DNA from: Marichromatium bheemlicum
GTDB taxonomy: Bacteria > Pseudomonadota > Gammaproteobacteria > Chromatiales > Chromatiaceae
DNA length: 64,000 nucleotides
Assembly (NCBI RefSeq): GCF_012276755.1
Contig: NZ_JAAXKX010000007.1
Location: 1 to 64,000 of the forward strand
Reading direction: 5' to 3'
This document shows, piece by piece, positions 1-11,603 of the stretch. A program made the position numbers and the translations under genes. Positions within the stretch are counted from its first letter, which is position 1; every line of letters begins with the position of its first letter. The notes under the pieces are model-generated. The model made no database searches. It saw only the letters and a list, made by a program, of their open reading frames with translations, and was not told the origin of the DNA.

Positions 1-21
1 ACCCCCAACCGGCCGGGGGCG

Positions 22-69
22 GGCCGCCGGCGGCCCCGCGCGGGGAGCGGGGCGAGCGGCCGGGGCCGC
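22..69 (-). terminator. GC-only inverted repeats downstream of amtB
   Basis: Positions 22-35 form a perfect 14-base palindrome. Positions 30-38 pair with 61-69 as a 9-bp stem. Both lie within 20-65 bases past the amtB stop in the direction of its transcription. No run of U follows in the visible sequence, so this is at best a non-canonical or Rho-assisted 3' end; the window starts here, so the rest cannot be judged. Confidence 0.3.
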
Positions 70-86
70 GCGCCGTGGTGGCGGGG

Positions 87-1403
87 TCAGAGGATATAGC
101 CGCGCTCGTCGTGCAGCGAGAGGTCGAGCCCCTCGGTCTCCTGCTCCTCGTCGACACGCAGCCCGATGGTGGCCTTGAGTCCGAGCAGCAACAGCAAGCT
201 GACGAGACCGCCGTAGACCAGGGTCGCGATCACCGAGACGAACTGGATCCACACCTGGGCGCCGATGCCGTCGACGCCGTCGGCCAGCCCCGAACCGCCG
301 AGCAGCGGCGAGGCGAACACGCCGGTGAGCAGGGCGCCGATGATGCCGGCCACGCCGTGCACGCCCCAGACGTCGAGCGAGTCGTCGTAGCCGAGCCACT
401 GCTTGACCCTGGTCGAGGCGATGAAGGCGAAGATCGCGCCGGCGAAGCCGATGACGATCGCCCCCATCGGGCCGGCGGTGCCCGAGGCCGGGGTGATGGC
501 CACCAGACCGGCGACCGCGCCGGTGGCGATGCCGAGCACCGAGGGTTTGCCGTGGCTGATCCACTCGGCGAACATCCAGGTCAGCGCCGCGGTGGCGGTG
601 GCAACCTGGGTGACGGTGAGCGCCATCGCTGCGGTGGAGTTGGCGGCGAGTTCGGAGCCGGCGTTGAACCCGAACCAGCCAATCCACAGCATGGTCGCAC
701 CGATCACCGTCAGTCCGAGGTTGTGCGGCGGCATCGCCGTGGTCGGGTAGCCCTTGCGCTTGCCGAGCACGATGGCGGCTACCAGCGCGGCGATACCGGC
801 GTTGATGTGCACCACGGTACCGCCGGCGAAGTCGAGCGCCCCCATCTCGCCGATCCAGCCGCCCCCCCACACCCAGTGGGCGATGGGGATATAGACCAGG
901 GTCTGCCACAGCGCCATGAAGATCAGCATCGCCGAGAACTTCATCCGTTCGGCGAAGGCGCCGACCATCAATGCCGGGGTGAGGATGGCGAAGGTCATCT
1001 GGAAGGCCATGAATAGCGACTCGGGGATGCTCCCGGAGAGGCTGTCGACGCTCAGCCCGGCGAGGAACAGCCGGTCGAGGCCACCGATCCAGGCGTTGTT
1101 GGCACCACCGTCGGTGAACGCCAGGCTGTAGCCGTAGGCGACCCACAGCAGGCTCATCAGGCAGGCGATGGCGAAGCACTGCATCAGCACCGAGAGCACG
1201 TTCTTGGCGCGTACCAGACCGGCGTAGAACAGCGCCACGCCGGGTAGGGTCATGAACAGCACCAGCGCGGTGGCAGTCAGCATCCAGGCGGTGTCGCCGG
1301 CGCTCAGCACGGCGTCGTCCTGGCCCCAGGCGAGCAGGGGCGAGAGCAGCAGCGCGACCAGTAGGGGCGCGCGCAGGGTCATCGAATGTCGCATCGGTTT
1401 CAC
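87..1403 (-). CDS. amtB: Ammonium transporter AmtB
   Basis: Inner-membrane ammonium/ammonia channel of the Amt/Rh family, predicted at 438 residues. The chosen start is a GTG at 1403 with GAGGAG eight bases upstream; a longer reading from a TTG at 1433 overlaps the glnK stop and lacks that site. The first ~30 residues look like a signal peptide ending near AWGQ, followed by about eleven hydrophobic segments. Family pore motifs are visible: the region around HINAGIAALVAAIVLGKRKG and the later VWGVHGVAGIIGALLTG, which carry the twin pore histidines. It lies 26 bases after glnK, the classical partner that blocks the pore when nitrogen is plentiful. The C-terminal tail is long and charged, as expected for the GlnK-contacting tail. 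Confidence 0.96.
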   Translation of the reverse strand: MKPMRHSMTLRAPLLVALLLSPLLAWGQDDAVLSAGDTAWMLTATALVLFMTLPGVALFYAGLVRAKNVLSVLMQCFAIACLMSLLWVAYGYSLAFTDGGANNAWIGGLDRLFLAGLSVDSLSGSIPESLFMAFQMTFAILTPALMVGAFAERMKFSAMLIFMALWQTLVYIPIAHWVWGGGWIGEMGALDFAGGTVVHINAGIAALVAAIVLGKRKGYPTTAMPPHNLGLTVIGATMLWIGWFGFNAGSELAANSTAAMALTVTQVATATAALTWMFAEWISHGKPSVLGIATGAVAGLVAITPASGTAGPMGAIVIGFAGAIFAFIASTRVKQWLGYDDSLDVWGVHGVAGIIGALLTGVFASPLLGGSGLADGVDGIGAQVWIQFVSVIATLVYGGLVSLLLLLGLKATIGLRVDEEQETEGLDLSLHDERGYIL

Positions 1404-1429
1404 CGTTACATCTCCTCGCACTGCCGGGC

Positions 1430-2564
<1,135 letters not shown>

Positions 2565-2673
2565 TGACTGGTACCTCTGTTGCGGTGGTGTTGGGTCGTA
2601 GCGGTTGTCATCCATGTCCGCCGCACGCGGCCGGGGTCACGCCGGGGACGTGAAGGGGTTCTCACGGATAAAA

Positions 2674-2688
2674 GCACTTCGTGTGCCA
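2674..2688 (-). promoter_or_regulatory. Sigma-54 (RpoN) promoter for torF-glnK-amtB
   Basis: Read on the minus strand the sequence is TGGCACACGAAGTGC: a -24 GG and a -12 GC exactly 12 bases apart, with TGGCAC fully matching the consensus and GTGC one base off TTGC. Transcription would start near 2662, leaving a leader of about 100 bases to the porin start. An NtrC-like palindrome lies 65-80 bases further upstream, the usual enhancer distance. Confidence 0.8.
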
Positions 2689-2730
2689 GTTGCCCTTGGG
2701 CGTGTCTTGGAGACGCTTTTCGGCATCATG

Positions 2731-2743
2731 TGCCAAAGTGGCA
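2731..2743. promoter_or_regulatory. Inverted repeat TGCCA-AAG-TGGCA
   Basis: Perfect 5-bp palindrome TGCCA/TGGCA with a 3-base spacer, between the sigma-54 promoter and the NtrC-like site. It could be a second, degenerate NtrC site or a site for another regulator. Confidence 0.35.
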
Positions 2744-2752
2744 ACAGGGGAA

Positions 2753-2769
2753 TGCACCGGATTGGTGCC
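2753..2769. promoter_or_regulatory. NtrC-like enhancer site
   Basis: TGCACCGGATTGGTGCC matches the NtrC consensus TGCACC-N4-TGGTGCA in 12 of the 13 specified bases. It lies upstream of the sigma-54 promoter that drives torF-glnK-amtB. A further GCACCAAAA half-site occurs near 2796-2804. Together these predict activation under nitrogen limitation. Confidence 0.7.
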
Positions 2770-2855
2770 GGTTGGGTGTCGGCGCCCAGACTAGCGCACC
2801 AAAAGAAGGCGGCACAGCACCGTCGATCGGCGCAGACGGCGCCGCGCGACACACC

Positions 2856-2861
2856 TATAAT
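2856..2861 (+). promoter_or_regulatory. Candidate -10 element for ubiK-comM
   Basis: A consensus TATAAT in an otherwise GC-rich stretch, 121 bases before ubiK in the 417-base divergent region (2565-2981). No good -35 hexamer is seen 16-18 bases upstream, so the assignment is tentative. The rest of the region carries the nitrogen promoter and its sites, with no gene. Confidence 0.4.
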
Positions 2862-2981
2862 GTGGGCCCAAGGGCGCCTCTGCGCGGTTCTTGCCGCCGT
2901 CCCGCAGAGCGGTCGACGGTCTCGTCCAAACCCCATCCACAGCATGCGCGGGCCGCTGTGTTCGCGCCGGAGGAATCGATC

Positions 2982-3248
2982 ATGTTAGACCCCAAGCAAC
3001 TCGACGATCTGGTCCAGCGCTTTGCCGCGAACATGCCCAAGGGGCTGCAGGTGTTGCAGGAAGACATCAATCGCAACGTCAAGGCCTCGCTCGAGTCCGG
3101 GCTCTCCCGGCTCGATCTGGTGACCCGCGAGGAGTTCGACGTGCAGTCGGCGGTGCTCGCCCGCACCCGCGAGAAGGTGGTGGCGCTCGAGGCCCAGGTC
3201 GCGGCCCTCGAGCAGGCGCTCGGCGCGCCTCGCGCCGGCGCCGACTGA
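2982..3248 (+). CDS. ubiK: Ubiquinone biosynthesis accessory factor UbiK
   Basis: 88-residue member of the UbiK (YqiC/BMFP) family, which helps assemble the soluble ubiquinone-biosynthesis complex and binds membranes through its N-terminus. The start at 2982 has a strong GGAGG site (2969-2973). The first half carries the family pattern LDDLVQRFAANMP and LQEDINRNVKASLESGLSRL; the second half, VTREEFDVQSAVLARTREKV, leads into a coiled coil that mediates trimerisation. It lies 19 bases before comM, a pairing common in gammaproteobacteria although no functional link is established. Confidence 0.88.
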   Translation: MLDPKQLDDLVQRFAANMPKGLQVLQEDINRNVKASLESGLSRLDLVTREEFDVQSAVLARTREKVVALEAQVAALEQALGAPRAGAD

Positions 3249-3267
3249 CCCCGGTCGCGGCGCGGCA

Positions 3268-4788
3268 TTGGCGCTCTGTACCTTGCACAGCCGCGCCTGC
3301 GTGGGCATCTCTGCCCCGCCGGTGACCGTCGAGGTGCATCTCTCCTCGGGCCTGCCGGCATTGTCGCTGGTAGGCCTGCCCGAGGCGGCGGTGCGTGAGA
3401 GCAAGGAGCGGGTACGCGGGGCGCTGCTCAACACCCGTTTCCGCTTCCCTGATGGTCGTCTGACCATCAATCTCGCCCCGGCCGATCTGCCCAAGGAGGG
3501 AGGCCGCTTCGACCTGCCGATCGCACTCGGCATCCTCGGCGCCTCGGGCCAACTTGGGGCCGCCGGGCTTGATGACTGCGAGTGTCTCGGTGAGCTGGCG
3601 CTCTCCGGTGAACTGCGTCCGGTCGCCGGGGTGATCCCGGCGGCGTTGGCCGCGCGCGCGGCCGGGCGCACCCTGATCCTGCCGCGTGCCAATGCCGCCG
3701 AGGCGGCGTTGGTCGGCGGACTCGCGTTACTGCCTGCCGAGCACCTCGGCGCGGTCTGCGAGCATCTTGCCGGGGTGCGGGCGCTGACGCCGTATTGCTC
3801 GTCGCCACCACCGCCGCCGCCGCAGGTGTTGCCCGATCTGTGTGAGGTGCGCGGTCAGATACAGGCCAAGCGGGCACTCGAGGTCGCCGCCGCCGGTGCC
3901 CACAGCCTGCTGTTGATCGGTCCACCGGGTAGCGGCAAGTCGATGCTGGCGATGCGATTGCCGGGGTTGTTGCCGCCGCTGAGCGAGGGTGAGGCGCTGG
4001 AGAGCGCGGCGGTGCGCTCGGTGAGCGCCAGCACGCCGTTCGACCCGGCGCGCTGGTGTGAGCGGCCGTTTCGCGCGCCGCACCACACCGCCTCGGCGGT
4101 GGCCCTGGTCGGTGGCGGGAGCAATCCGCGCCCGGGCGAGATCTCGCTGGCGCACCACGGGGTGTTGTTCCTCGACGAGCTGCCGGAGTTCGACCGGCGG
4201 GTGCTGGAGGTGCTGCGCGAGCCGCTGGAGTCGGGGCATATCGATATCTCGCGGGCGGCGCGCCAGGCGCGTTTCCCCGCCCGCTTCCAGCTGGTGGCGG
4301 CGATGAACCCTTGTCCCTGCGGTTATCTCGGTGATCCCGGTGGACGTTGTCACTGCAGCCGCGAGCAGGTCGCACGCTACCGTGCGCGGATCTCGGGACC
4401 GCTGCTCGATCGCATCGACCTGCAGATCGAGGTGCCGCGGGTCGAACTCGGCGCGCTGCTCGCGCCCACTGCCGCCGGGATCGAGGACTCGGCGACGGTG
4501 CGGATGCGGGTGTGCGCGGCGCGGGCGCGTCAGCAGCGCCGCGCCGGGACCGTCAATGCTGCGCTCGGCGCCGCCGAGATCGAGCGCGACTGCGCGCTCG
4601 ACGCCCCGGGGATACGGATGATGGAGCAGGCGATGGCCAGGCTGGGGCTCTCGGCGCGCGCCTATCACCGGGTGCTCAAGGTGGCGCGCACCATCGCTGA
4701 CCTGGAGGGGGCGGCACGGATCGCCCCGGCCCACCTCGGGGAGGCGATCGGCTATCGCCGGCTCGACCGCACCACCGAGCTGTCCTAG
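3268..4788 (+). CDS. comM: ComM/YifB family AAA+ ATPase (Mg-chelatase-like)
   Basis: 506 residues, the same length as Escherichia coli YifB. ComM is a hexameric helicase promoting branch migration during uptake and integration of DNA in naturally competent bacteria. An N-terminal ChlI-type domain starts with the family pattern HSRACVGISAPPVTVEVHLS; the AAA+ core has Walker A GPPGSGKS (residues 218-225) and Walker B VLFLDELPEF; a C-terminal Mg-chelatase domain follows. A cysteine cluster PCPCGYLGDPGGRCHC is typical. The start is a TTG at 3268, chosen because the homologous N-terminus begins there; no ATG fits and the ribosome site is weak. Confidence 0.92.
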   Translation: MALCTLHSRACVGISAPPVTVEVHLSSGLPALSLVGLPEAAVRESKERVRGALLNTRFRFPDGRLTINLAPADLPKEGGRFDLPIALGILGASGQLGAAGLDDCECLGELALSGELRPVAGVIPAALAARAAGRTLILPRANAAEAALVGGLALLPAEHLGAVCEHLAGVRALTPYCSSPPPPPPQVLPDLCEVRGQIQAKRALEVAAAGAHSLLLIGPPGSGKSMLAMRLPGLLPPLSEGEALESAAVRSVSASTPFDPARWCERPFRAPHHTASAVALVGGGSNPRPGEISLAHHGVLFLDELPEFDRRVLEVLREPLESGHIDISRAARQARFPARFQLVAAMNPCPCGYLGDPGGRCHCSREQVARYRARISGPLLDRIDLQIEVPRVELGALLAPTAAGIEDSATVRMRVCAARARQQRRAGTVNAALGAAEIERDCALDAPGIRMMEQAMARLGLSARAYHRVLKVARTIADLEGAARIAPAHLGEAIGYRRLDRTTELS

Positions 4789-4846
4789 ACGTATCGCGCG
4801 GGCGCTCGTCCGCGCCCACAGTGTTCGCAACCGATACCGGATCATC

Positions 4847-6745
4847 ATGCTGCAACTTCAAGAGCTCAGCCTGCGCCGTGGCCCCAACCTGTTGCTGGAG
4901 GGAGCCGACGTCACCGTCTATCCCGGTCAACGGGTGGGGCTGGTTGGCGCCAACGGCTGTGGCAAGTCGAGCCTGTTTGCGCTGCTGCTCGGCGAACTCG
5001 GTGCCGATGCCGGCGCCATCTCGCTGCCGCCCGACTGGGTGATCGCCCATGTCGCCCAGCACACCCCGGACACCGAACGCGCGGCGATCGAGTTCGTGCT
5101 CGACGGTGATCACGAGCTGCGCGAGATCGAGCGCGAGCTGGCCCGCGCCGAGGCCGACGGCGACGGACTGCGCCATGCCGAGTGGCTGGGACGGCTGGAG
5201 GCGATCGACGGTTATGGCGCCGAGAGCCGCGCGGCGCGGCTGCTCCACGGCCTGGGCTTCGCCCCCGGCGACGAGCGCCGGCCGGTCAACAGCTACTCCG
5301 GTGGCTGGCGCATGCGCCTGGCGTTGGCGCGTACCCTGATGTGTCGCTCCGACCTGCTGCTGCTCGACGAGCCGACCAACCATCTCGACCTCGATGCGGT
5401 GATCTGGCTTGAGGGCTGGCTCAAGTCCTATCCCGGTACCCTGGTGCTGATCTCGCACGATCGCGACTTCCTCGATGCGGTGGTCGGTCAGGTGCTCGCC
5501 CTCGAACAGCGCCGCCTGACCCTCTATACCGGCAACTACTCGGCCTACGAGCGCCAGCGCGCCGAGCGTCTAGCCCAGCAGCAGGCCGCCCACGAGCGCC
5601 AGCAGCGCGAGATTGCGCACATGCGCGGCTTCGTCGACCGCTTCCGCGCCAAGGCCACCAAGGCGCGTCAGGCGCAGAGCCGGCTGAAGGCGCTCGAGCG
5701 CATGGAGCTGATCGCCCCGGCCCACGTCGACTCGCCCTTCCGCTTCGCCTTCGCCACCCCGGAGCACCTGCCGCGACCGCTGCTGCGGCTCGATGCGCTG
5801 CGCGCGGGCTATGCCGATCGGGTGATCCTCGACGGGGTCGGGTTGGGGTTCGAGCCGGGGGACCGTGTCGGCCTGCTCGGGCGCAACGGCGCCGGCAAGT
5901 CGACCCTGATCAAGGTCCTCGCTGGCGAGCTGACGCCACTCGCCGGGCGTTGTGAGCGTGCCCAGGAGCTGCGTGTCGGCTATTTCGCCCAGCACCAGCT
6001 CGAGGCGTTGCAGGCCGAGGACAGTCCGCTCATGCACCTGCGCCGGCTCGATCCCGAGGCCAACGAGCAGCAGCTGCGCGACTACCTCGGTGGCTTCGGC
6101 TTCGGTGGCGATCGCGCGCTCGACCCGGTCGCGCCCTTCTCCGGTGGCGAGAAGGCGCGCCTGGCGCTGGCGCTGATCATCTACCAACGCCCCAACCTGC
6201 TGTTGCTCGACGAGCCCACCAACCACCTCGACCTGGAGATGCGCCACGCCCTGAGCGAGGCGCTGCAGGGCTTCGAGGGGGCGTTGGTGGTGGTCTCGCA
6301 CGATCGTCATCTGCTGCGCGTGACTACTGACACCCTGTTGTTGGTCGACGAGGGTCAGGTCGCGCCCTTCGCCGGGGATCTCGACGACTATCCCGCCTGG
6401 CTCGCCGGGCGGGCGAATCAGGCCACGGATGCCGAGCAGGCGCGTTCGCCGCGCGCCGGCAACGAGCGGCGTGAGCAGCGCCGCCAGGCCGCCGAGCAGC
6501 GCAAGGCGCTGGCACCGCTGCGCCAGCGTGAGCGGCGTCTCGAGGCCGCGCTCGAGCAGTTGGCAATGCGCCGCGAGACGCTCGACCAGGCGCTCGCCGA
6601 TCCTGCACTCTACGAGGAGGCGGCCAAGCCGCGGTTGCTCGAGCTGATGGAGGCGCACCGCCAACTCGAGGCCGAGCTGGTCGCGACCGAGAGCGAATGG
6701 TTGGAGGTGTGCGAGGCGCTCGAGCAGTTCCAGGAGGCCTGTTGA
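4847..6745 (+). CDS. yheS: ABC-F ATPase YheS
   Basis: 632-residue soluble ABC-F protein with two nucleotide-binding domains and no membrane segments, expected to act on the ribosome during translation. First domain: Walker A GANGCGKSS (34-42), signature YSGGWRMRLALAR, Walker B LLLLDEPTNHLDLDAVIW. Linker of the YheS type (RFRAKATKARQAQSRLKALE). Second domain: GRNGAGKST (345-352), FSGGEKARLALAL and LLLLDEPTNHLDLEMRH. The C-terminus is a charged coiled coil. The sequence follows E. coli YheS closely along its length, including LERMELIAPAHVDSPFRF, which separates it from Uup and EttA. It stands 58 bases after comM. Confidence 0.93.
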   Translation: MLQLQELSLRRGPNLLLEGADVTVYPGQRVGLVGANGCGKSSLFALLLGELGADAGAISLPPDWVIAHVAQHTPDTERAAIEFVLDGDHELREIERELARAEADGDGLRHAEWLGRLEAIDGYGAESRAARLLHGLGFAPGDERRPVNSYSGGWRMRLALARTLMCRSDLLLLDEPTNHLDLDAVIWLEGWLKSYPGTLVLISHDRDFLDAVVGQVLALEQRRLTLYTGNYSAYERQRAERLAQQQAAHERQQREIAHMRGFVDRFRAKATKARQAQSRLKALERMELIAPAHVDSPFRFAFATPEHLPRPLLRLDALRAGYADRVILDGVGLGFEPGDRVGLLGRNGAGKSTLIKVLAGELTPLAGRCERAQELRVGYFAQHQLEALQAEDSPLMHLRRLDPEANEQQLRDYLGGFGFGGDRALDPVAPFSGGEKARLALALIIYQRPNLLLLDEPTNHLDLEMRHALSEALQGFEGALVVVSHDRHLLRVTTDTLLLVDEGQVAPFAGDLDDYPAWLAGRANQATDAEQARSPRAGNERREQRRQAAEQRKALAPLRQRERRLEAALEQLAMRRETLDQALADPALYEEAAKPRLLELMEAHRQLEAELVATESEWLEVCEALEQFQEAC

Positions 6746-6761
6746 GCGCCGGACTCGCGCG

Positions 6762-7304
6762 ATGATGCCGCTGTTCCCTGATCCCTCTCGCTTCCGTGCC
6801 CGCTGGTCGGCCGCCCACTGGCGTGGCCTCGGGGTGGTGCTGCGGCCACTGCTGCTGGCGTTGCTGGTGCTGGTGGCGCTCTACGCTGCCTGGCCCTACG
6901 CGACGCTGTGGCGGCTCGATCGTGCCCTGGCTGCCGATGATTGCGCTGCCCTCGATGAGTTGGTCGACCTGTCGGCGATCCGTACCGAGATCGCCGACCG
7001 ACTCAACAAGGATCACGACAGCGTGATCGGCGAACTCTCCGACTCCTTCATCCAGTGGTTGGAGTGGGGGATCCGCCGTCATGGCGAGGACGCCCTCGAT
7101 GAGCTGGTCACCCTCGATTGGGTGTGCGAGCGGCTACAGGCCAATGTCCCCGACGATGCGGGCCTGTTCGACCAACTCGCACGTGCCCGCTTCGTCGCCC
7201 CGCGTGAGTTCTGCGCGCGCATCGGTTGGGCCGAGCCCGGCGCGGTGCATGTGCGGCTGCGGTTGCAGGGGGGCGGTTGGCGGCTGGTGACCCTCTATTA
7301 CTGA
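6762..7304 (+). CDS. DUF2939 domain protein, single-pass membrane protein
   Basis: 180 residues. A hydrophobic helix at about residues 24-44 anchors it, with the remainder predicted to be periplasmic. The pattern after it (YATLWRLDRALAADDCAALDELVDLSAIR) and the C-terminal VHVRLRLQGGGWRLVTLYY resemble the DUF2939 family, of unknown function. It follows yheS by 16 bases and probably shares its transcript. Two adjacent ATGs (6762, 6765) are possible starts. Confidence 0.7.
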   Translation: MMPLFPDPSRFRARWSAAHWRGLGVVLRPLLLALLVLVALYAAWPYATLWRLDRALAADDCAALDELVDLSAIRTEIADRLNKDHDSVIGELSDSFIQWLEWGIRRHGEDALDELVTLDWVCERLQANVPDDAGLFDQLARARFVAPREFCARIGWAEPGAVHVRLRLQGGGWRLVTLYY

Positions 7305-7501
7305 GCGTTCGCCCAGGGCTTCATCAAGGGGACCCGGGCGCCGACTATGATGATCCCTGGTGAGTCGTGCGTGGGGCGGGTGCGGCCTGGCCCACGTCCA
7401 ATCAAGCCAGCTACAGGATCCGACCGTGATCCGGGTCGTGTTCGGTAGCCGCCGCATCGCGGACTGCCCGACGGCCGATCTTCAAACACGACTGAGGACC
7501 C

Positions 7502-10015
<2,514 letters not shown>

Positions 10016-10072
10016 TCGAGGGTCCGGTCCCTTTTCCGCGTTGCAAATGTGGATATTTTCCAGGCACCTTGT

Positions 10073-10096
10073 CGGCGGCCGATTTCCCGGCCGCCG
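10073..10096 (+). terminator. GC hairpin after glgP (U-less terminator candidate)
   Basis: Perfect 9-bp stem CGGCGGCCG (10073-10081) and CGGCCGCCG (10088-10096) with a 6-base loop, 58 bases past the glgP stop. No U-run follows, so intrinsic termination is uncertain; it may be a 3'-end stabilising hairpin. Confidence 0.45.
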
Positions 10097-10200
10097 AGGG
10101 CCGGGACCGGTAAGTCCTGCCCCGGTGTCCAGGATGGTGCCCTGTCCCCGTGCCGAGTGTGCCCGTGCGGTGACGCTTGGCTGTTATCGCTGGAGCCGTC

Positions 10201-11532
10201 ATGACCGACACCCAATCAACCCAGACATCCCCCGCCAACGAGCTCGATCCCGAGCGTATCCTCACTGAACAGTTCCATCGCGCCCGAGCCCATCTCACCG
10301 AGGTGCCGCCGGGGCTGGTCGACTACCTGCGCCTGCCGCGGCGTACCATCAACGTCAGCGTCCCGGTGGAGATGGACGATGGCCAGATCCGTCACTTCGA
10401 GGGCTACCGGGTGTTGCACAGCCGGATGTTCGGCCCCGGCAAGGGCGGTATCCGCTATCACCCGGCCGTCAGCCTTGGCGAGGTGAAGGTGCTCGCCGCA
10501 CTGATGAGCTGGAAGTGTGCGCTGCTGCACCTGCCCTTCGGTGGTGCCAAGGGTGGCGTGGCCTGCGATCCCAAGGAGCTCAGCGAGGGCGAACTGCGAC
10601 GCATCACCCGGCGCTTCATCTCTGAGCTTGGCGACAACATCGGTCCCTATACCGACGTCCCCGCCCCGGACGTCTATACCGGGCCGCAGACCATGGCCTG
10701 GATCTTCGATACCTACGACCAGCTCCACCCCGGTGAGAACAACCTGCCGGTGGTTACGGGTAAGCCGCTCGAACTCGGCGGCTCGGCCGGGCGTACCGAG
10801 GCGACCAGCCGCGGCTGTGTCTACACCGCCGAGCGGTTGATCGCGCTCGGTGGCGTGCCCGGGCTCGACAGCCTGCAGGGTGCGCGGGTGGTGATCCAGG
10901 GCTTCGGTAACGTCGGGCGCATCGCCGCGCGGTTGTTCCAGGAGATGGGCGCGCAGGTCTGCGCGGTGAGCGACTCCGGCGGCGCGATCCTCGCCGAGAA
11001 CGGTGCCGCGCTCGACCTCGATCTACTCGACACCCACAAAGATACCCACGGCACCGTGGTCGGCCTGCCTGGTAGTCGCACCATCACCAACGACGACCTG
11101 CTCGCGCTCGAGTGCGACATCCTGGTGCCGGCGGCGCTCGGTGGTCAGATCCACAGCGGTAACGCCGAGCGGGTGGCGGCGCGGCTGGTGGTCGAGGGCG
11201 CCAACCGCCCGATCACCCCCGAGGCCGATGACGTGCTCGCCGCGCGCGGCATCGTGGTGTTGCCCGACATCCTCGCCAACGCCGGTGGCGTGACCGTGAG
11301 CTACTACGAGTGGGTGCAGAACATCGAGCACCACAGCTGGACTCTCGAGGAGGTCAACAACCGGCTGCGCACCCGCATGTTCGACGCCACCGATCGGGTG
11401 GTTGCGCGCTGGCGCGGCTTCCCCCAGGATTGCGCCGAGCAGGGGCTGTGCGGTGATCTGCGCACCGCCGCCCTGGTCGAGTCGCTCGATCGTCTCGCCA
11501 AGGCGACCCTGCAGCGCGGCATCTGGCCCTGA
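10201..11532 (+). CDS. Glu/Leu/Phe/Val dehydrogenase (probable glutamate dehydrogenase)
   Basis: 443 residues. Catalyses reversible oxidative deamination of glutamate (or a related amino acid) to 2-oxoglutarate and ammonia with NAD(P). N-terminal dimerisation/catalytic domain has GPGKGGIRYHPAVSLGEVK and MSWKCALLHLPFGGAKGGV, with the two catalytic lysines; the C-terminal Rossmann domain has VVIQGFGNVGRIAARLF. The family pattern GRTEATSRGCVY is present. The ATG at 10201 has CTGGAG upstream; a longer start at 10177 is less likely. Glutamate versus leucine specificity and the cofactor cannot be settled by eye. It is transcribed alone ahead of speA. Confidence 0.9.
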   Translation: MTDTQSTQTSPANELDPERILTEQFHRARAHLTEVPPGLVDYLRLPRRTINVSVPVEMDDGQIRHFEGYRVLHSRMFGPGKGGIRYHPAVSLGEVKVLAALMSWKCALLHLPFGGAKGGVACDPKELSEGELRRITRRFISELGDNIGPYTDVPAPDVYTGPQTMAWIFDTYDQLHPGENNLPVVTGKPLELGGSAGRTEATSRGCVYTAERLIALGGVPGLDSLQGARVVIQGFGNVGRIAARLFQEMGAQVCAVSDSGGAILAENGAALDLDLLDTHKDTHGTVVGLPGSRTITNDDLLALECDILVPAALGGQIHSGNAERVAARLVVEGANRPITPEADDVLAARGIVVLPDILANAGGVTVSYYEWVQNIEHHSWTLEEVNNRLRTRMFDATDRVVARWRGFPQDCAEQGLCGDLRTAALVESLDRLAKATLQRGIWP

Positions 11533-11603
11533 GCCAGGGCCCGCGGCCATCGGGCTGTGGCCCGGTGGTCGTCTCTCATCACTGACGCGAGGAGACCGGC
11601 GCG

